A stretch of DNA of 64,000 nt, from positions 2,418,001 to 2,482,000 of the forward strand of contig NZ_JAIFAG010000001.1 of assembly GCF_020012125.1 (NCBI RefSeq), read 5' to 3'. Shown here in pieces: positions 18,326 through 27,141 of this stretch. The notes beneath the pieces are model-generated. The model had not been told where the DNA came from. It saw only the letters and a list, made by a program, of their open reading frames with translations, and made no database searches. How positions within the stretch are numbered: the stretch's first letter is position 1; each line of letters opens with the position of its first letter. The DNA is from Hymenobacter psoromatis. GTDB taxonomy: Bacteria > Bacteroidota > Bacteroidia > Cytophagales > Hymenobacteraceae. The translations under genes and the position numbers were made by a program.

Positions 18326-18388
18326 GGGTTACAATCGACGGATAACGCATTCATCCCGACCAAACAGGAGCGAATGACGCGCAAGAAA

Positions 18389-19192
18389 TTATTTTGCGCC
18401 AAACACGCGCTTGAGCAGCGCCGTACCTTGCGCGGCTGGGTTCTGGCGGATTTTAGCTTCCTGCTGGGCCAGCAGAATGAAGAGGCCGTTCACGGTTTCC
18501 TTGGTCACGTAGTCGGTGAGGTCAGCGCTGGCGGGCGTCACGAGCGGCAGCTTGTTGTAGCGCTGAATGAGCTTATTATAGGCCGCGTTGGCCCCCACCT
18601 GGTCGAGGCTCTGCACGATGCTGGGGCGCAGGGCGGTATTGAGGGCGGTTTCCGACTTCTGGCGCAGCAGCTGAGTCGCGGCACCCTTCTGCGGGCTGGT
18701 CACGAGCCCGAGCGCATCGGTGAGCGTGAGCTGCTGCAACGCGTTCAGGAAGATGTCTTTGGCGGCGGGCGCGGCGGTTTCGGCGGCGCGGTTCAGCAGG
18801 TTGGTGACCTGCTCCACGGCACCCTTGCCCAGCGGCCCCGGCAGCGCGCTCAGGGTAGTAGCCACAAGCTGCGCATCGGCCGGAAAGGGAATGTGGATGT
18901 CGTCGTTCAGGTTGAAGCCATCTTTTTCGGACGCGAAGCCCACGGCTTTGGTAATGCCCTGGGTAAGCGCCTCGCGCAGGCCGCTGGCAGCCTCAGCCTC
19001 GGTGAGCGGCGCGGCCGGCGCGGGCGCGGGGGTAGCGGCGGCAGTGGTCGTTTTGGCGGGGGTAGGCTTGGCGGCCGTTTTTACCGGGGCTTTCTTGACG
19101 AGGGTGGTTTTTTTCTTAACGGTCGTCTTTTTGGTTTGGGCCAGGGCAGGCACGGCACTAAGCAAAGCCAGGGCCAGCAGTAAATTTTTCAT
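18389..19192 (-). CDS. DUF4197 domain-containing exported protein
   Basis: A 267-residue protein starting at ATG 19192 with a signal peptide (MKNLLLALALLSAVPALAQ). The next 55 residues are a Lys/Thr/Pro/Ala-rich low-complexity linker. From about residue 75 the sequence matches DUF4197: LTEAEAASGLREALTQGITKAV, then FPADAQLVATTLSALPG, LLNRAAETAAPAAKDIFLNAL and LIQRYNKLP, ending RVFGAK. The function of DUF4197 proteins is unknown. The basic linker may interact with cell wall or nucleic acid, but this is only composition. It is divergent from cinA, 136 bases away. Confidence 0.85.
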   Translation of the reverse strand: MKNLLLALALLSAVPALAQTKKTTVKKKTTLVKKAPVKTAAKPTPAKTTTAAATPAPAPAAPLTEAEAASGLREALTQGITKAVGFASEKDGFNLNDDIHIPFPADAQLVATTLSALPGPLGKGAVEQVTNLLNRAAETAAPAAKDIFLNALQQLTLTDALGLVTSPQKGAATQLLRQKSETALNTALRPSIVQSLDQVGANAAYNKLIQRYNKLPLVTPASADLTDYVTKETVNGLFILLAQQEAKIRQNPAAQGTALLKRVFGAK

Positions 19193-19328
19193 ATCAGGCG
19201 TAAAAAGGGAAAAAAGCGGTGCCAAAAAACCAGATGGCCAGCGTGGCTGTCCTGCAAGCACCGCGCCGCAAAGTTCTCCCCATTTCTCCCAAAACCCGGC
19301 TAAACTTCCCTACCCCGCCTTTCCTCTT

Positions 19329-20594
19329 ATGGATGTTGAAATCATGACCATCGGCGACGAGCTGCTCTACGGGCAGGTCGTGGATACCAATTCGGCCTTT
19401 ATGGGCCAGCAGCTGGGCCGCCTGGGCCTGCGCGTGCGCCAGATTACGAGCGTCAGCGACCGCGCCGACGAGTTGGTGGCCGCCCTCAACCAGGCCCGCC
19501 AGCGCGTGTCGGTTATCTTAATGACCGGCGGCCTCGGCCCCACCAAAGACGACCTCACCAAGCACGTGCTGGCCCGCTACCTGGGCCGCGAGCTGGTGCA
19601 GGATGCCGATACGCTACGCCACGTAGAGGGCATTTTTGCGCGCTACCAGCGGCCCATGCTCGACGTGAACCGCCAGCAGGCGCTGGTGCCGGCCGGCTGC
19701 CAGGTGCTCTTCAACGCCGTGGGCACCGCGCCCGGCATGTGGCTGGAGGACCAGGGCACCGTGTTTATCAGCATGCCCGGCGTGCCTTTCGAGATGAAAA
19801 AGCTGATGACCGACCAGGTGCTGCCCCGGCTCCAGGAGCGGTTTCAGCTCGCGCCCATCGAGCATATCGTGGTGATGACAGCCGGCTTGGGCGAGTCGTT
19901 TCTGGCCGAGAAAATCCAGGACTGGGAGGCCGCCCTACCCCCCCACATCAAGCTGGCCTACCTGCCCAGCCTGGGCAGCGTGCGCCTGCGCCTCACCGGC
20001 ACCCCCGACGGCCAGCCCGACCTGCGCGGCCGCATGCTGGCCCTCCTACCCCCCCTGCGCGCGCTTATCGGCGACTACATTTTTGCCGAAGAAGACTCGC
20101 CGCTGGAAGTAGTTGTCGGGCAGCTTTTGCAAACCAAAAGCTGGCAGCTCGGCACGGCCGAAAGCTGCACCGGCGGCGCGCTGGCCCAGCGCGTGACGAG
20201 CATACCCGGCAGCTCGGCTTACTTCCGGGGCAGCGTGGTGGCGTATTCCAATGACCTGAAAGAAAGCCTGCTGGGCGTGAATACCGAAACCCTGGGCACC
20301 CACGGCGCGGTAAGCGAAGCCACCGTGCGCGAGATGGCCGAGGGCGCCCGCGCCCGCCTGGACTGCGACGTGGCCCTGGCCACCAGCGGCATTGCCGGCC
20401 CCGGCGGCGGCACGCCGCTCAAGCCGGTGGGCACCATTTTCCTGGCCTGCGCTACTCCCACTGGCACCGTGACTCGCCAGATTAACATTGACCGCGGCCG
20501 CCAGATTAATATTGACTACACGGTGCAGCTGGCGCTTATTTTGCTATGGCAGCAGCTTAAGGGGCATAAGGAGGCCGCGCTGCTGAAGGTGTGA
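19329..20594 (+). CDS. cinA: CinA family protein (NMN amidohydrolase-like)
   Basis: A 421-residue two-domain CinA. The N-terminal MoCF-like domain has MTIGDELLYGQVVDTN and MTGGLGPTKDD (near residue 65); the C-terminal NMN deamidase domain has ESCTGGALAQR near residue 277, with the catalytic Ser and Lys region, and ATSGIAGPGGGTPLKPVGT near 355. Members recycle nicotinamide mononucleotide in NAD salvage and some hydrolyse ADP-ribose. ATG at 19329 gives the standard MDVEIMTIGDE start. It stands alone between a divergent DUF4197 gene and a small gene on the same strand. Confidence 0.95.
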   Translation: MDVEIMTIGDELLYGQVVDTNSAFMGQQLGRLGLRVRQITSVSDRADELVAALNQARQRVSVILMTGGLGPTKDDLTKHVLARYLGRELVQDADTLRHVEGIFARYQRPMLDVNRQQALVPAGCQVLFNAVGTAPGMWLEDQGTVFISMPGVPFEMKKLMTDQVLPRLQERFQLAPIEHIVVMTAGLGESFLAEKIQDWEAALPPHIKLAYLPSLGSVRLRLTGTPDGQPDLRGRMLALLPPLRALIGDYIFAEEDSPLEVVVGQLLQTKSWQLGTAESCTGGALAQRVTSIPGSSAYFRGSVVAYSNDLKESLLGVNTETLGTHGAVSEATVREMAEGARARLDCDVALATSGIAGPGGGTPLKPVGTIFLACATPTGTVTRQINIDRGRQINIDYTVQLALILLWQQLKGHKEAALLKV

Positions 20595-20659
20595 AGCCAT
20601 TGGCTGGCGTGGCTCTCCCACATCGCCTATCTTGTGGGCGTAATTAAGGTAGCCATCCT

Positions 20660-21181
20660 ATGCCCAGCTTGCTGTACATCTATCACAGTGACCCGTCGTC
20701 GTGGGAGCCGTTTGGAGTCAAACAGGCACTTACAATCGGTGGGATATTGGTTGGAATAATAATTGTCTGGTTCAGCCACACGTCTTTGGAAATCAGCACG
20801 GATAACCGGCGCTATCGCACTTGCTATAGCATTCTGGGACTGCACCTTGGTCGATGGCAATCCCTACCCTCGGTAGTAGGCGTAACGCTGAAGTATTACT
20901 CAGTCCAGGAGAAGGCAGCTGATACGACCGCAACTAGTTGGGGAATTTGGAATAATACTCCGCCTCGCTACGAAAGATTAATTGTCATGCTGTCGCTTCA
21001 GCATAGCGCTACCGGCCTCATTCTGGCCTATTTTGACCTCGATGACGTAAATACGGCCATTGATTTTGCGCACGACACGGCTGAGCGCTTTCGGGTGCCG
21101 GTGCATCAGTATTTACCGCCGCATTTATTTGAGCCCCTACCCCCGGCAGCGGGCAGCATCGGGACGGGTGGGAATGCTTAG
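20660..21181 (+). CDS. Hypothetical membrane-anchored protein
   Basis: A 173-residue protein with one hydrophobic segment near residues 23-42 followed by a soluble domain with basic and aromatic residues (NRRYRTCYSILGLHLGRWQSLP) that resembles the PH-like or DUF-type domain of membrane-bound bacterial proteins. I cannot name the family. Base composition is somewhat lower in GC than the neighbours. Its stop codon overlaps, in the shared bases TTAG, the stop of the convergent gene at 21178. Confidence 0.6.
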   Translation: MPSLLYIYHSDPSSWEPFGVKQALTIGGILVGIIIVWFSHTSLEISTDNRRYRTCYSILGLHLGRWQSLPSVVGVTLKYYSVQEKAADTTATSWGIWNNTPPRYERLIVMLSLQHSATGLILAYFDLDDVNTAIDFAHDTAERFRVPVHQYLPPHLFEPLPPAAGSIGTGGNA

Positions 21182-21471
21182 TGCATGGAACCCAAACCGC
21201 CCGAAAGCATTAGCGCGCACACCCCAAACCCAATAAGCAGCAGAAGCAGCGCCGACAGCGCAAAGGCTATGACGTAGTTTAGCCGCTTGAAGATGGCCAT
21301 GATTACCGCGGCCACACCATTAATAACTACCAAGCCTATCACGGCAAAAGGTAACACATCTAAATCACCGCCGCTCATGGCTACGACGAGGAGCAGCAAC
21401 GCTAGGTTGAGCACTAGGGGCCAGGTAAGGGGCTTTTTACCCGGCGGCGGGGTAGGCGTTGGCTCGCTCAT
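21178..21471 (-). CDS. Small three-helix membrane protein beside the radical SAM gene
   Basis: A 97-residue protein with a Pro/Thr-rich N-terminus and three hydrophobic segments (about residues 18-34, 40-60 and 67-90). Its ATG overlaps the last 4 bases of the radical SAM gene, so the two are translationally coupled on the minus strand. I do not recognise it. The coupling suggests it works with, or anchors, the radical SAM enzyme, but that is inference from layout. Confidence 0.6.
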   Translation of the reverse strand: MSEPTPTPPPGKKPLTWPLVLNLALLLLVVAMSGGDLDVLPFAVIGLVVINGVAAVIMAIFKRLNYVIAFALSALLLLLIGFGVCALMLSGGLGSMH

Positions 21472-22871
21472 ATGCCGGTTCTTTCCGCCCGTAATTCGGC
21501 CAGGCGCGCCAGCTTTTCGGGGTCGCGGTAAAAGATATTCATCGTCTCGAACGGAATAATCTGCAAGTCCTTGCTCACGATGTGAACGCAGGATTTTTTG
21601 ACGGCCCGCACGTCGAAATTCCAGGCGTCCATGAATTGCAGAATAATGACCCGGAATAAATTATCGTAGCTCAGGTTCGGGGCCGTTACCTGGGGTAGGC
21701 AGCACAATAACTGGTTGAGTTCGGGCACCACCGTATCCACGGTATTGGCGGTGCTGAACAATTTCAGCAGGTGCTGGCGCAGGCGCGGGTCGCGCTCGTA
21801 CACGATGGTGTTGCCGCCGCTTTGCAGCAGGTCGGCGGGGTCGAGGTAGCGGGTGAGCGGAAATACTTCGCCGTCGAGTTTCAGGGCGTAGGCCATGGCC
21901 AGCGCGTCGGGATTGCAGGGCACGGGCAGCAGGTCCTGGGCAGTAAAGACCGAGCTTTGCCGGATGATGCCCTGGCGCACTTCGGTGAGCGGAAACGAGT
22001 CGGTTTCGGGATTGAAATTATCGAGCCGGCCGGCCGCCTGGGTGGGCTGAAACGTGACGCCGCGCACGCAGCGCTGCTGCAAGGCGTAATCAATTATTTC
22101 GCCCATTTCGTCGTCGTTGAGGCCCTTTTGCAGGGTCACGACGAGCGTGGTGCTCAGGTTGTACTTATTGAGGTAGGCCAGGGCCTGCTGGCGCACTTCG
22201 CGCAGGTCGCGCCCGCGCATGGCCAGCAGCACGTTTTCCCGAAACGAGTCGAACTGCAAATACACCTCGAACGCGCCCGCGTAGGTGGCCAGCCGCGCCA
22301 CAAACGCCTCGTCCTTGGCCAGGCGCACGCCGTTGGTGTTCACCATCAGGTGCTTGATGGGCTTGCTCTTGCACAAGTCCAGGATTTCCCAGAACTGCGG
22401 ATGCAGCGTGGGCTCGCCGCCCGAAATCTGCACCACGTCGGGCTCGCCCTCGTTGGCGATGAGCACGTCGAGCATGGCCTCAATTTCGGCCAGGGTGCGG
22501 TGGCGGCCGTGGGTGGGGCTGCTTTCGGCGTAGCAGGTGGGGCAAGTGAGGTTGCAGCGGTCCGTGACCTCAATCACGGTGAGGCAGCCGTGCTGCTCGT
22601 GGTCGGTGCAGAGGCCGCAGTCGTAGGGGCAGCCGTAGTGGGTGGCGGTGTTGAAGCGCCGCGGCACCTCGCTGGGCTTCACGTAGTTACGGATGCTTTT
22701 GTAGTACTCAATGTCGGTGGCGATGCGCACCTTCTGCCGCCCGTGCTCGGGGCAGCGCTTGAGCATGTACACGTTGCCGTCCTCAAAGACGATTTTGGCC
22801 TCAATGCGCCGCAGGCAGTGCGGGCACAGGCTCAGGGTGAAGTCGTAGTAGGTGTAGGGGCGTTCGGGCAT
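21468..22871 (-). CDS. Radical SAM enzyme of the Tes/MJ0619 type
   Basis: A 467-residue radical SAM protein. The N-terminus has a rubredoxin-like set, CPHC at residues 16-19 and CPEHG near 40, then YGCPYDCGLCTDHEQHGC near 80-97 and the radical SAM CxxxCxxC as TDRCNLTCPTCYAES near 103-117, followed by GGEPTLHP. This four-block cysteine pattern is that of archaeal tetraether lipid synthase (Tes) and MJ0619-like methylases, which act on unactivated alkyl carbons. By analogy the substrate may be a lipid or another hydrocarbon chain, which is unproved. It is 3 bases from the upstream DUF3223 gene and overlaps the small membrane gene downstream. Confidence 0.85.
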   Translation of the reverse strand: MPERPYTYYDFTLSLCPHCLRRIEAKIVFEDGNVYMLKRCPEHGRQKVRIATDIEYYKSIRNYVKPSEVPRRFNTATHYGCPYDCGLCTDHEQHGCLTVIEVTDRCNLTCPTCYAESSPTHGRHRTLAEIEAMLDVLIANEGEPDVVQISGGEPTLHPQFWEILDLCKSKPIKHLMVNTNGVRLAKDEAFVARLATYAGAFEVYLQFDSFRENVLLAMRGRDLREVRQQALAYLNKYNLSTTLVVTLQKGLNDDEMGEIIDYALQQRCVRGVTFQPTQAAGRLDNFNPETDSFPLTEVRQGIIRQSSVFTAQDLLPVPCNPDALAMAYALKLDGEVFPLTRYLDPADLLQSGGNTIVYERDPRLRQHLLKLFSTANTVDTVVPELNQLLCCLPQVTAPNLSYDNLFRVIILQFMDAWNFDVRAVKKSCVHIVSKDLQIIPFETMNIFYRDPEKLARLAELRAERTGI

Positions 22872-22874
22872 GGG

Positions 22875-23651
22875 TTAAAATAAGGACAGCTGGTCTGACT
22901 GCTTGATTATCAAGTCTTTGCTTTTACGTTTTGCGTGAGCCATACTTGCCCGCGACGCATTACATTCCTTCCTGACTATGCGTAAATTAGCCTTCTCTCT
23001 ATGATAGCTGCGGAATTTTTGCATTAAATCTAAATCTTTAAAAACAATCATGTTATTATTTGCAGAAGTATATTCTATTCCATCTAGGTCAATTTTATGA
23101 AGCTCTTTAAACCTGTCTAAGATTACCGAAAATGTGTTGGGTTGCCTATGGTCCACGACCAAATCCTCCCATTTTGAGGCCATATTTGTTTCCTGACATT
23201 TAGCCAGACTCCCAACGGCAGTTTCTTTAAAGTATGATTGTTTCACCCGATTGATATCATCATGAATCGAATTTCTGCAAGCAACATTGAACAACTGCTC
23301 CTGCGTATAAGTCTTTCTGTTCACCAACATTATATAAGAAATATACTGACTTTCCCCGTTGCTATAAAACACTTCAAAGCATTTTGCGGCAAACTGCACC
23401 TTAGCTACCTTAATATCATCTACTATAAAGTCAGTGTGTTCATCTGACGAACCTAGAACAATTTCTGAATCATAATTCTCTACTTTGATATCAGAAAACC
23501 ATGCGTAATTAATTAAATCCAAGATATTCCAAAAATCCTCATCGCTAAGCGGAGCACCAAAATTATATTGATTAAGAATCTCTTTATAAAAACTTAACGC
23601 TTGCTTCTTTGTAGCAAACTCATTATCACCTATTCGTAATTTTACTCTCAT
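22875..23651 (-). CDS. DUF3223 (DCL-like) protein, possibly nuclease-related, low GC
   Basis: A 258-residue protein with an N-terminal DUF3223-like domain (RIGDNEFATKKQALSFYKEI, residues 6-25) and a middle region WEDLVVDHRQPNTFSVILDRF near 165-185 that resembles the DH-x-P motif of HNH-type or phage-associated DUF3223 proteins. The tail is Lys/Arg-rich and ends SDQLSLF. Its DNA is clearly AT-rich against the GC-rich neighbours and its codon use differs, which points to recent transfer. The function is unknown. It lies between the PIN fragment and the radical SAM gene, all on the minus strand. Confidence 0.75.
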   Translation of the reverse strand: MRVKLRIGDNEFATKKQALSFYKEILNQYNFGAPLSDEDFWNILDLINYAWFSDIKVENYDSEIVLGSSDEHTDFIVDDIKVAKVQFAAKCFEVFYSNGESQYISYIMLVNRKTYTQEQLFNVACRNSIHDDINRVKQSYFKETAVGSLAKCQETNMASKWEDLVVDHRQPNTFSVILDRFKELHKIDLDGIEYTSANNNMIVFKDLDLMQKFRSYHREKANLRIVRKECNASRASMAHAKRKSKDLIIKQSDQLSLF

Positions 23652-23666
23652 AACTAAAGGATTTAT

Positions 23667-23867
23667 TTATTCACCAAGCAACTCCCAAAACCCCGCCGTG
23701 TCCACCACCAGCACCTTTGGAAACTTCACCTCCCGCAGCGCCCGAGAGTCGCCGTCGTAGCTGACGATGCACGCGGTATTGGCGGCGATGGCGCAATCCA
23801 CGAATTTGTTGTCGGCGGGGTCGCGGAGCAAACTGAAACGGGACGAGGCTTCGGGAATCGGTTGCAT
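23667..23867 (-). pseudogene. Truncated PIN-domain toxin (C-terminal half)
   Basis: The 66 residues contain DPADNKFVDCAIAANTACIVSYD, the last two acidic positions of PIN-family (COG1569-type) ribonuclease toxins, and end in the family's FWELL-like tail. A full protein is about 130-140 residues, so the N-terminal half with the first catalytic Asp is missing; only 27 bases separate the ATG from the Lgt-like gene. No antitoxin gene is adjacent. It is most likely an inactive remnant. Confidence 0.7.
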
Positions 23868-23894
23868 GGCGTGAGCAACAGTAAATTAAACAGC

Positions 23895-24644
23895 CTAAGA
23901 TACTTCCAGCGCGGCATCGGTTCGCCGCCGCGTCCAGAGCCAAACATAATACCCCAACCCCGCCACGCAGGCCCACTGAATGGCAGTGAGCCCAACCACC
24001 GCGGCGGGGGTAGGCTTGAGGAACTCGACCAGCAGCCGAAACAGCAGGTAGGCAGCCAGAAACAGCCCGAAGCGGCGGCCGTTGGGCAGGCGACCCAGGC
24101 CCAAGAGCAGCAGCGCCAGCGCGGCCAGAAACAGGATTTCGTAGAGGTTGGTGGGGTGACGCGCGATGCCGTCGCCAAAGTCCACGCCCCAGGGCAGGCG
24201 GGTGGGCGTGCCAAAGGTGCCATCCTGCAAGCCGCTGAGGTGGCAGCCCAGCCGGCCCAGCCCCAGGCCCAGCAGCAGCGGAAACACCATGAGGTCGCCG
24301 CTGCTGGCCCGGATGCCCAGGCGCTTTTTCACCAACTCTACGCCGATTAAACCGCCTAGGAAGCCGCCCACGATGGTTTTGTTGGTGGCGTAGTAGAGCC
24401 AGCCGCCGGGCGGGTGCAGCAGCAGGGCGGGGTGCTCTAGCAGCCCCAGCAGGCGCGAGCCGAGCAGCGCGCCGGCCGCCGCGCCCACAAAAATGAACTG
24501 CCGGCCCTGGTCGCTGATGGGGTCGGCGGTGCGGGCGCGCAGGGCCAGGTAGAGGCGGTAGCCCAGCGAGTAGGCCAGCACCTCGCACAGCAAATGCACG
24601 GGTAGGCGGAAAGAGCCCCAGGCTAATTCAACGGGGTAGTGCAT
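23895..24644 (-). CDS. Lgt-like (prolipoprotein diacylglyceryl transferase family) membrane enzyme
   Basis: A 249-residue protein with about seven membrane segments. It shows the Lgt-type core: NKTIVGGFLGGLIGVEL near residue 87 and GLGRLGCHLSGLQDGTFGTPT near 130, then RHPTNLYE near 163. Canonical Lgt has RIGNFINGE at the second motif; here the Asn-Phe-Ile-Asn core is replaced by Cys-His-Leu-Ser, so this looks like a divergent paralogue. Lgt moves a diacylglyceryl group from phosphatidylglycerol to a lipoprotein cysteine. Its true substrate here is open. The start is ATG 24644. A Tes-like radical SAM gene lies downstream on the same strand. Confidence 0.75.
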   Translation of the reverse strand: MHYPVELAWGSFRLPVHLLCEVLAYSLGYRLYLALRARTADPISDQGRQFIFVGAAAGALLGSRLLGLLEHPALLLHPPGGWLYYATNKTIVGGFLGGLIGVELVKKRLGIRASSGDLMVFPLLLGLGLGRLGCHLSGLQDGTFGTPTRLPWGVDFGDGIARHPTNLYEILFLAALALLLLGLGRLPNGRRFGLFLAAYLLFRLLVEFLKPTPAAVVGLTAIQWACVAGLGYYVWLWTRRRTDAALEVS

Positions 24645-24718
24645 GGCGCGAAGTAACAAGCCACTGGCCAATGGCCAACAGACTTGTTCCTGAATTAAGG
24701 CGATGGCTAAGAACCGTC

Positions 24719-24812
24719 CGTCATGCTGAGCTTGTCGAAGCAGCTCTACCGCCTCGTTCCAACGAGCAGATTGCTGCTGCGGTAGAGCTGCTTCGACAAG
24801 CTCAGTATGACG
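24719..24812. repeat. Long palindrome, CGTCATGCTGA family
   Basis: 34-base arms (24719-24752 and 24779-24812) match at all but one position; both contain the CTTCGACAAGCTCA block. It lies between the Lgt-like and molybdopterin dehydrogenase genes and is the longest copy of the family seen at 6119 and 32240. Confidence 0.8.
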
Positions 24813-24850
24813 AAATCTTTTCGTCTTTTGCTATTCGTGCGCCGATACTC

Positions 24851-27064
24851 CTACCCCGCTCCCAGCAGCTTATCGGGCGTGATGGGCAGCTCGCGCACCC
24901 GCTTGCCGGTGGCGTGAAACACGGCATTCGCCACGGCGGCGCTGAAGCCCACGATGCCGATTTCGCCCAGGCCCTTCGCGCCCATCGGGTCGAGGTAGGT
25001 GTCGGGCTTATCGATGAAAATCACGTCGATGGCCGGCGGCATATCGGCGTGGGTGGGCACGTGGTAGCTGGCCAGGTCGGCGTTGGTGATGCGGCCGAAG
25101 CGATGGTCGAGCACGGCCTCTTCCAGCAGCGCCAGGCCCAGGCCCCAGGTAATGGCCCCGTACACCTGGCTGCGGGCCGTTTGGGAGTTGATGATGCGGC
25201 CCGCATCCACGGCTGACACCACGCGGCTCACGCGCACCTCGCCAGTGCTGGCATGCACGCGCACCTCCACAAAGCTGGCGCAGAACGACTTGCTTGACTG
25301 CGAACCTTGCTCCGGCACCGCCGCCGACTCGTGCGTGACCTCCAGCGCCGGCTGGCCCGCCCGGCGCAGCACCTCGCCGTAGCGGAGGCTAATGGCGGGC
25401 TGCGTGACCAGACGCACGGCCCCGTTTTCGGCCACCATATCCGCAATTTTAGCCTTGGCGAAGGGCGAGCCGGGCGCGCTAAAGGCCAGGTTGATAAGCT
25501 GCTGCCGGAGCGCCCCGCACGCGGCGTGCACGGCCGCGCCCACCGAGGCCACCGTGTGCGAGCCAAACTGGCCGGGCGCGGGGGGTAGGGCCGAGTCGCC
25601 CAGCTCGAAGCGGATATTTTCGGCAGCTACACCACTCGCATCGGCCGCAATCTGGGTCATCACGGTGGCGGTGCCGGGGCCTACGTCGGCGGTGGCGCTC
25701 TGCACCAGCAGGGTGCCATCGGGCAGCAGGCGGACGCGGGCGCTGGCCTTGGCTCGCGAGGCGTGGTAGATGCCCATCGCCAGGCCCTGGCCCACCAGCC
25801 AGCCGCCGTCGCGGGTGGCGGCGGGGGTAGGGGCGCGCTTCTCCCAGCCAAATTTCGCGGCTCCCTGGGCGTAGCACTCGCGCAGATAGTTGCTGCTCCA
25901 GGGCTTATCGCCCTCGGGGTCCACGGCAGCGAAATTCTGGAGCCGCAACGCCAGCGGGTCCATTTTGAGAGCGTAAGAAAGCTCGTCCATCGCCGATTCG
26001 AGGGCGAAGGAGCCGGTGGTTTCGCCGGGGCCGCGCGTCCAGCAGGGCGTGCTCAGGTCGAGGGGCACGAGGCGGTAGGTTAGCTGGGCGTTGGGGCAGG
26101 CGTAGCCCGACTTAGTGGGGTGCAGGATGCGCTCGGTGAACTGCTCATAGCGCGACGTCAGCCCGAACGCCTCGTGCGAAATGCCTACCAGCGTGCCATC
26201 GGCCTGCGCGCCCAGCGCCACGCGCTGCACCGAGCGCGGCCGGTGGCCCACCATATTAAACTCGTGCCTGCGCTGGTTGAGCACCTTCACCGGCCGGCCC
26301 ACCACCTTTGCGCCCAGCATGGCCGCCATCTCGGGCGGCCAGATGCGCGACGCGCCCCCAAACGCCCCGCCCACGAATGGCGAATGCACCCGCACGCTCG
26401 CCTGGGGCAGGTTCCAGAGCTTCATCAAATCCTGCTGGGCCAGCGTCGGGGCCTGGGTTTTATTCCAGACCGTCAAGTGATTACCCTGCCACTCGGCAAT
26501 GGCAGCATGCATTTCCATCGGGTTGTGCACTTGCAGCGGCGTCTGATACTCGTGGGCTATTTGCACGGGGGCCGTTTGGTAGGCCAGGGGCTGGCCGCGG
26601 GTGTAGTCCTCGCTCTTTTTAGGAGAGTAGGCGTGGGCCAGATTCTGGGTAATATCGGTTTGCGATGCGGCAGGCGCATATTGCACGCGCACCAGCGTGG
26701 CGGCATACTGTGCCTGCTCCAGCGTGCTGGCAATGGCCAGCGCCACGGGCTGGTTGCTGTAGTAAATTTCAGCGTCGAAAAATACTCGGAATTGCTGGCC
26801 CACCACCCGCGCGTCGGGCTGCGGGTTTTCGTAGCCGGGCACCTTAGGCGAGTTGAGGTGCGAGACGATGGCCAGCACGCCGGGCGCTTGGGCGGCCTCG
26901 GCACTATCGAGGTGCGTGATGCGGCCGGTGGCTATTGGGCTGGTAACCAGCACGCCGTGCACGCAGCCCGACACCGGGTGCTCGGCGGCGTAGCGGGCCT
27001 GGCCGGTTACTTTTAGGCGGCCGTCTACGCGGGGGCGGGGCTGGCCTATGGCGGGGGTTTGCAT
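24851..27064 (-). CDS. Xanthine dehydrogenase-family molybdopterin-binding subunit
   Basis: A 737-residue large subunit of a molybdenum hydroxylase. It has the N-terminal ald/xdh hammerhead domain (GRLKVTGQARYAAEH to about residue 120), the molybdopterin-binding body with PFVGGAFGGASRIWPPE near 240 and RGPGETTGSFALESAMDEL near 350, and the C-terminal KGLGEIG with the active-site Glu near 701. Such subunits hydroxylate aldehydes or heterocycles and need separate FAD and 2Fe-2S subunits. Neither gene is adjacent: the gene upstream is unrelated and on the other strand. Substrate unknown. The family fit is close to YagR/PaoC-type proteins. Confidence 0.9.
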   Translation of the reverse strand: MQTPAIGQPRPRVDGRLKVTGQARYAAEHPVSGCVHGVLVTSPIATGRITHLDSAEAAQAPGVLAIVSHLNSPKVPGYENPQPDARVVGQQFRVFFDAEIYYSNQPVALAIASTLEQAQYAATLVRVQYAPAASQTDITQNLAHAYSPKKSEDYTRGQPLAYQTAPVQIAHEYQTPLQVHNPMEMHAAIAEWQGNHLTVWNKTQAPTLAQQDLMKLWNLPQASVRVHSPFVGGAFGGASRIWPPEMAAMLGAKVVGRPVKVLNQRRHEFNMVGHRPRSVQRVALGAQADGTLVGISHEAFGLTSRYEQFTERILHPTKSGYACPNAQLTYRLVPLDLSTPCWTRGPGETTGSFALESAMDELSYALKMDPLALRLQNFAAVDPEGDKPWSSNYLRECYAQGAAKFGWEKRAPTPAATRDGGWLVGQGLAMGIYHASRAKASARVRLLPDGTLLVQSATADVGPGTATVMTQIAADASGVAAENIRFELGDSALPPAPGQFGSHTVASVGAAVHAACGALRQQLINLAFSAPGSPFAKAKIADMVAENGAVRLVTQPAISLRYGEVLRRAGQPALEVTHESAAVPEQGSQSSKSFCASFVEVRVHASTGEVRVSRVVSAVDAGRIINSQTARSQVYGAITWGLGLALLEEAVLDHRFGRITNADLASYHVPTHADMPPAIDVIFIDKPDTYLDPMGAKGLGEIGIVGFSAAVANAVFHATGKRVRELPITPDKLLGAG

Positions 27065-27141
27065 GACTAGGCTAGGAAAGCGATAACTTGCTTCTCTACG
27101 CTGCTTGAGATTTCGCGTTTGCTTCCGGCTCCCCGCTGCTT

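Noticed and set aside
21771..22883. A 370-codon open frame on the plus strand opposite the radical SAM gene
   Set aside because: It lacks recognisable domains and mirrors a GC-rich gene with clear cysteine motifs on the other strand; such shadows are expected at high GC.
26120..27016. A 298-codon open frame opposite the molybdopterin subunit
   Set aside because: His/Arg-rich antisense composition, no motif, and full overlap with a well-supported gene.
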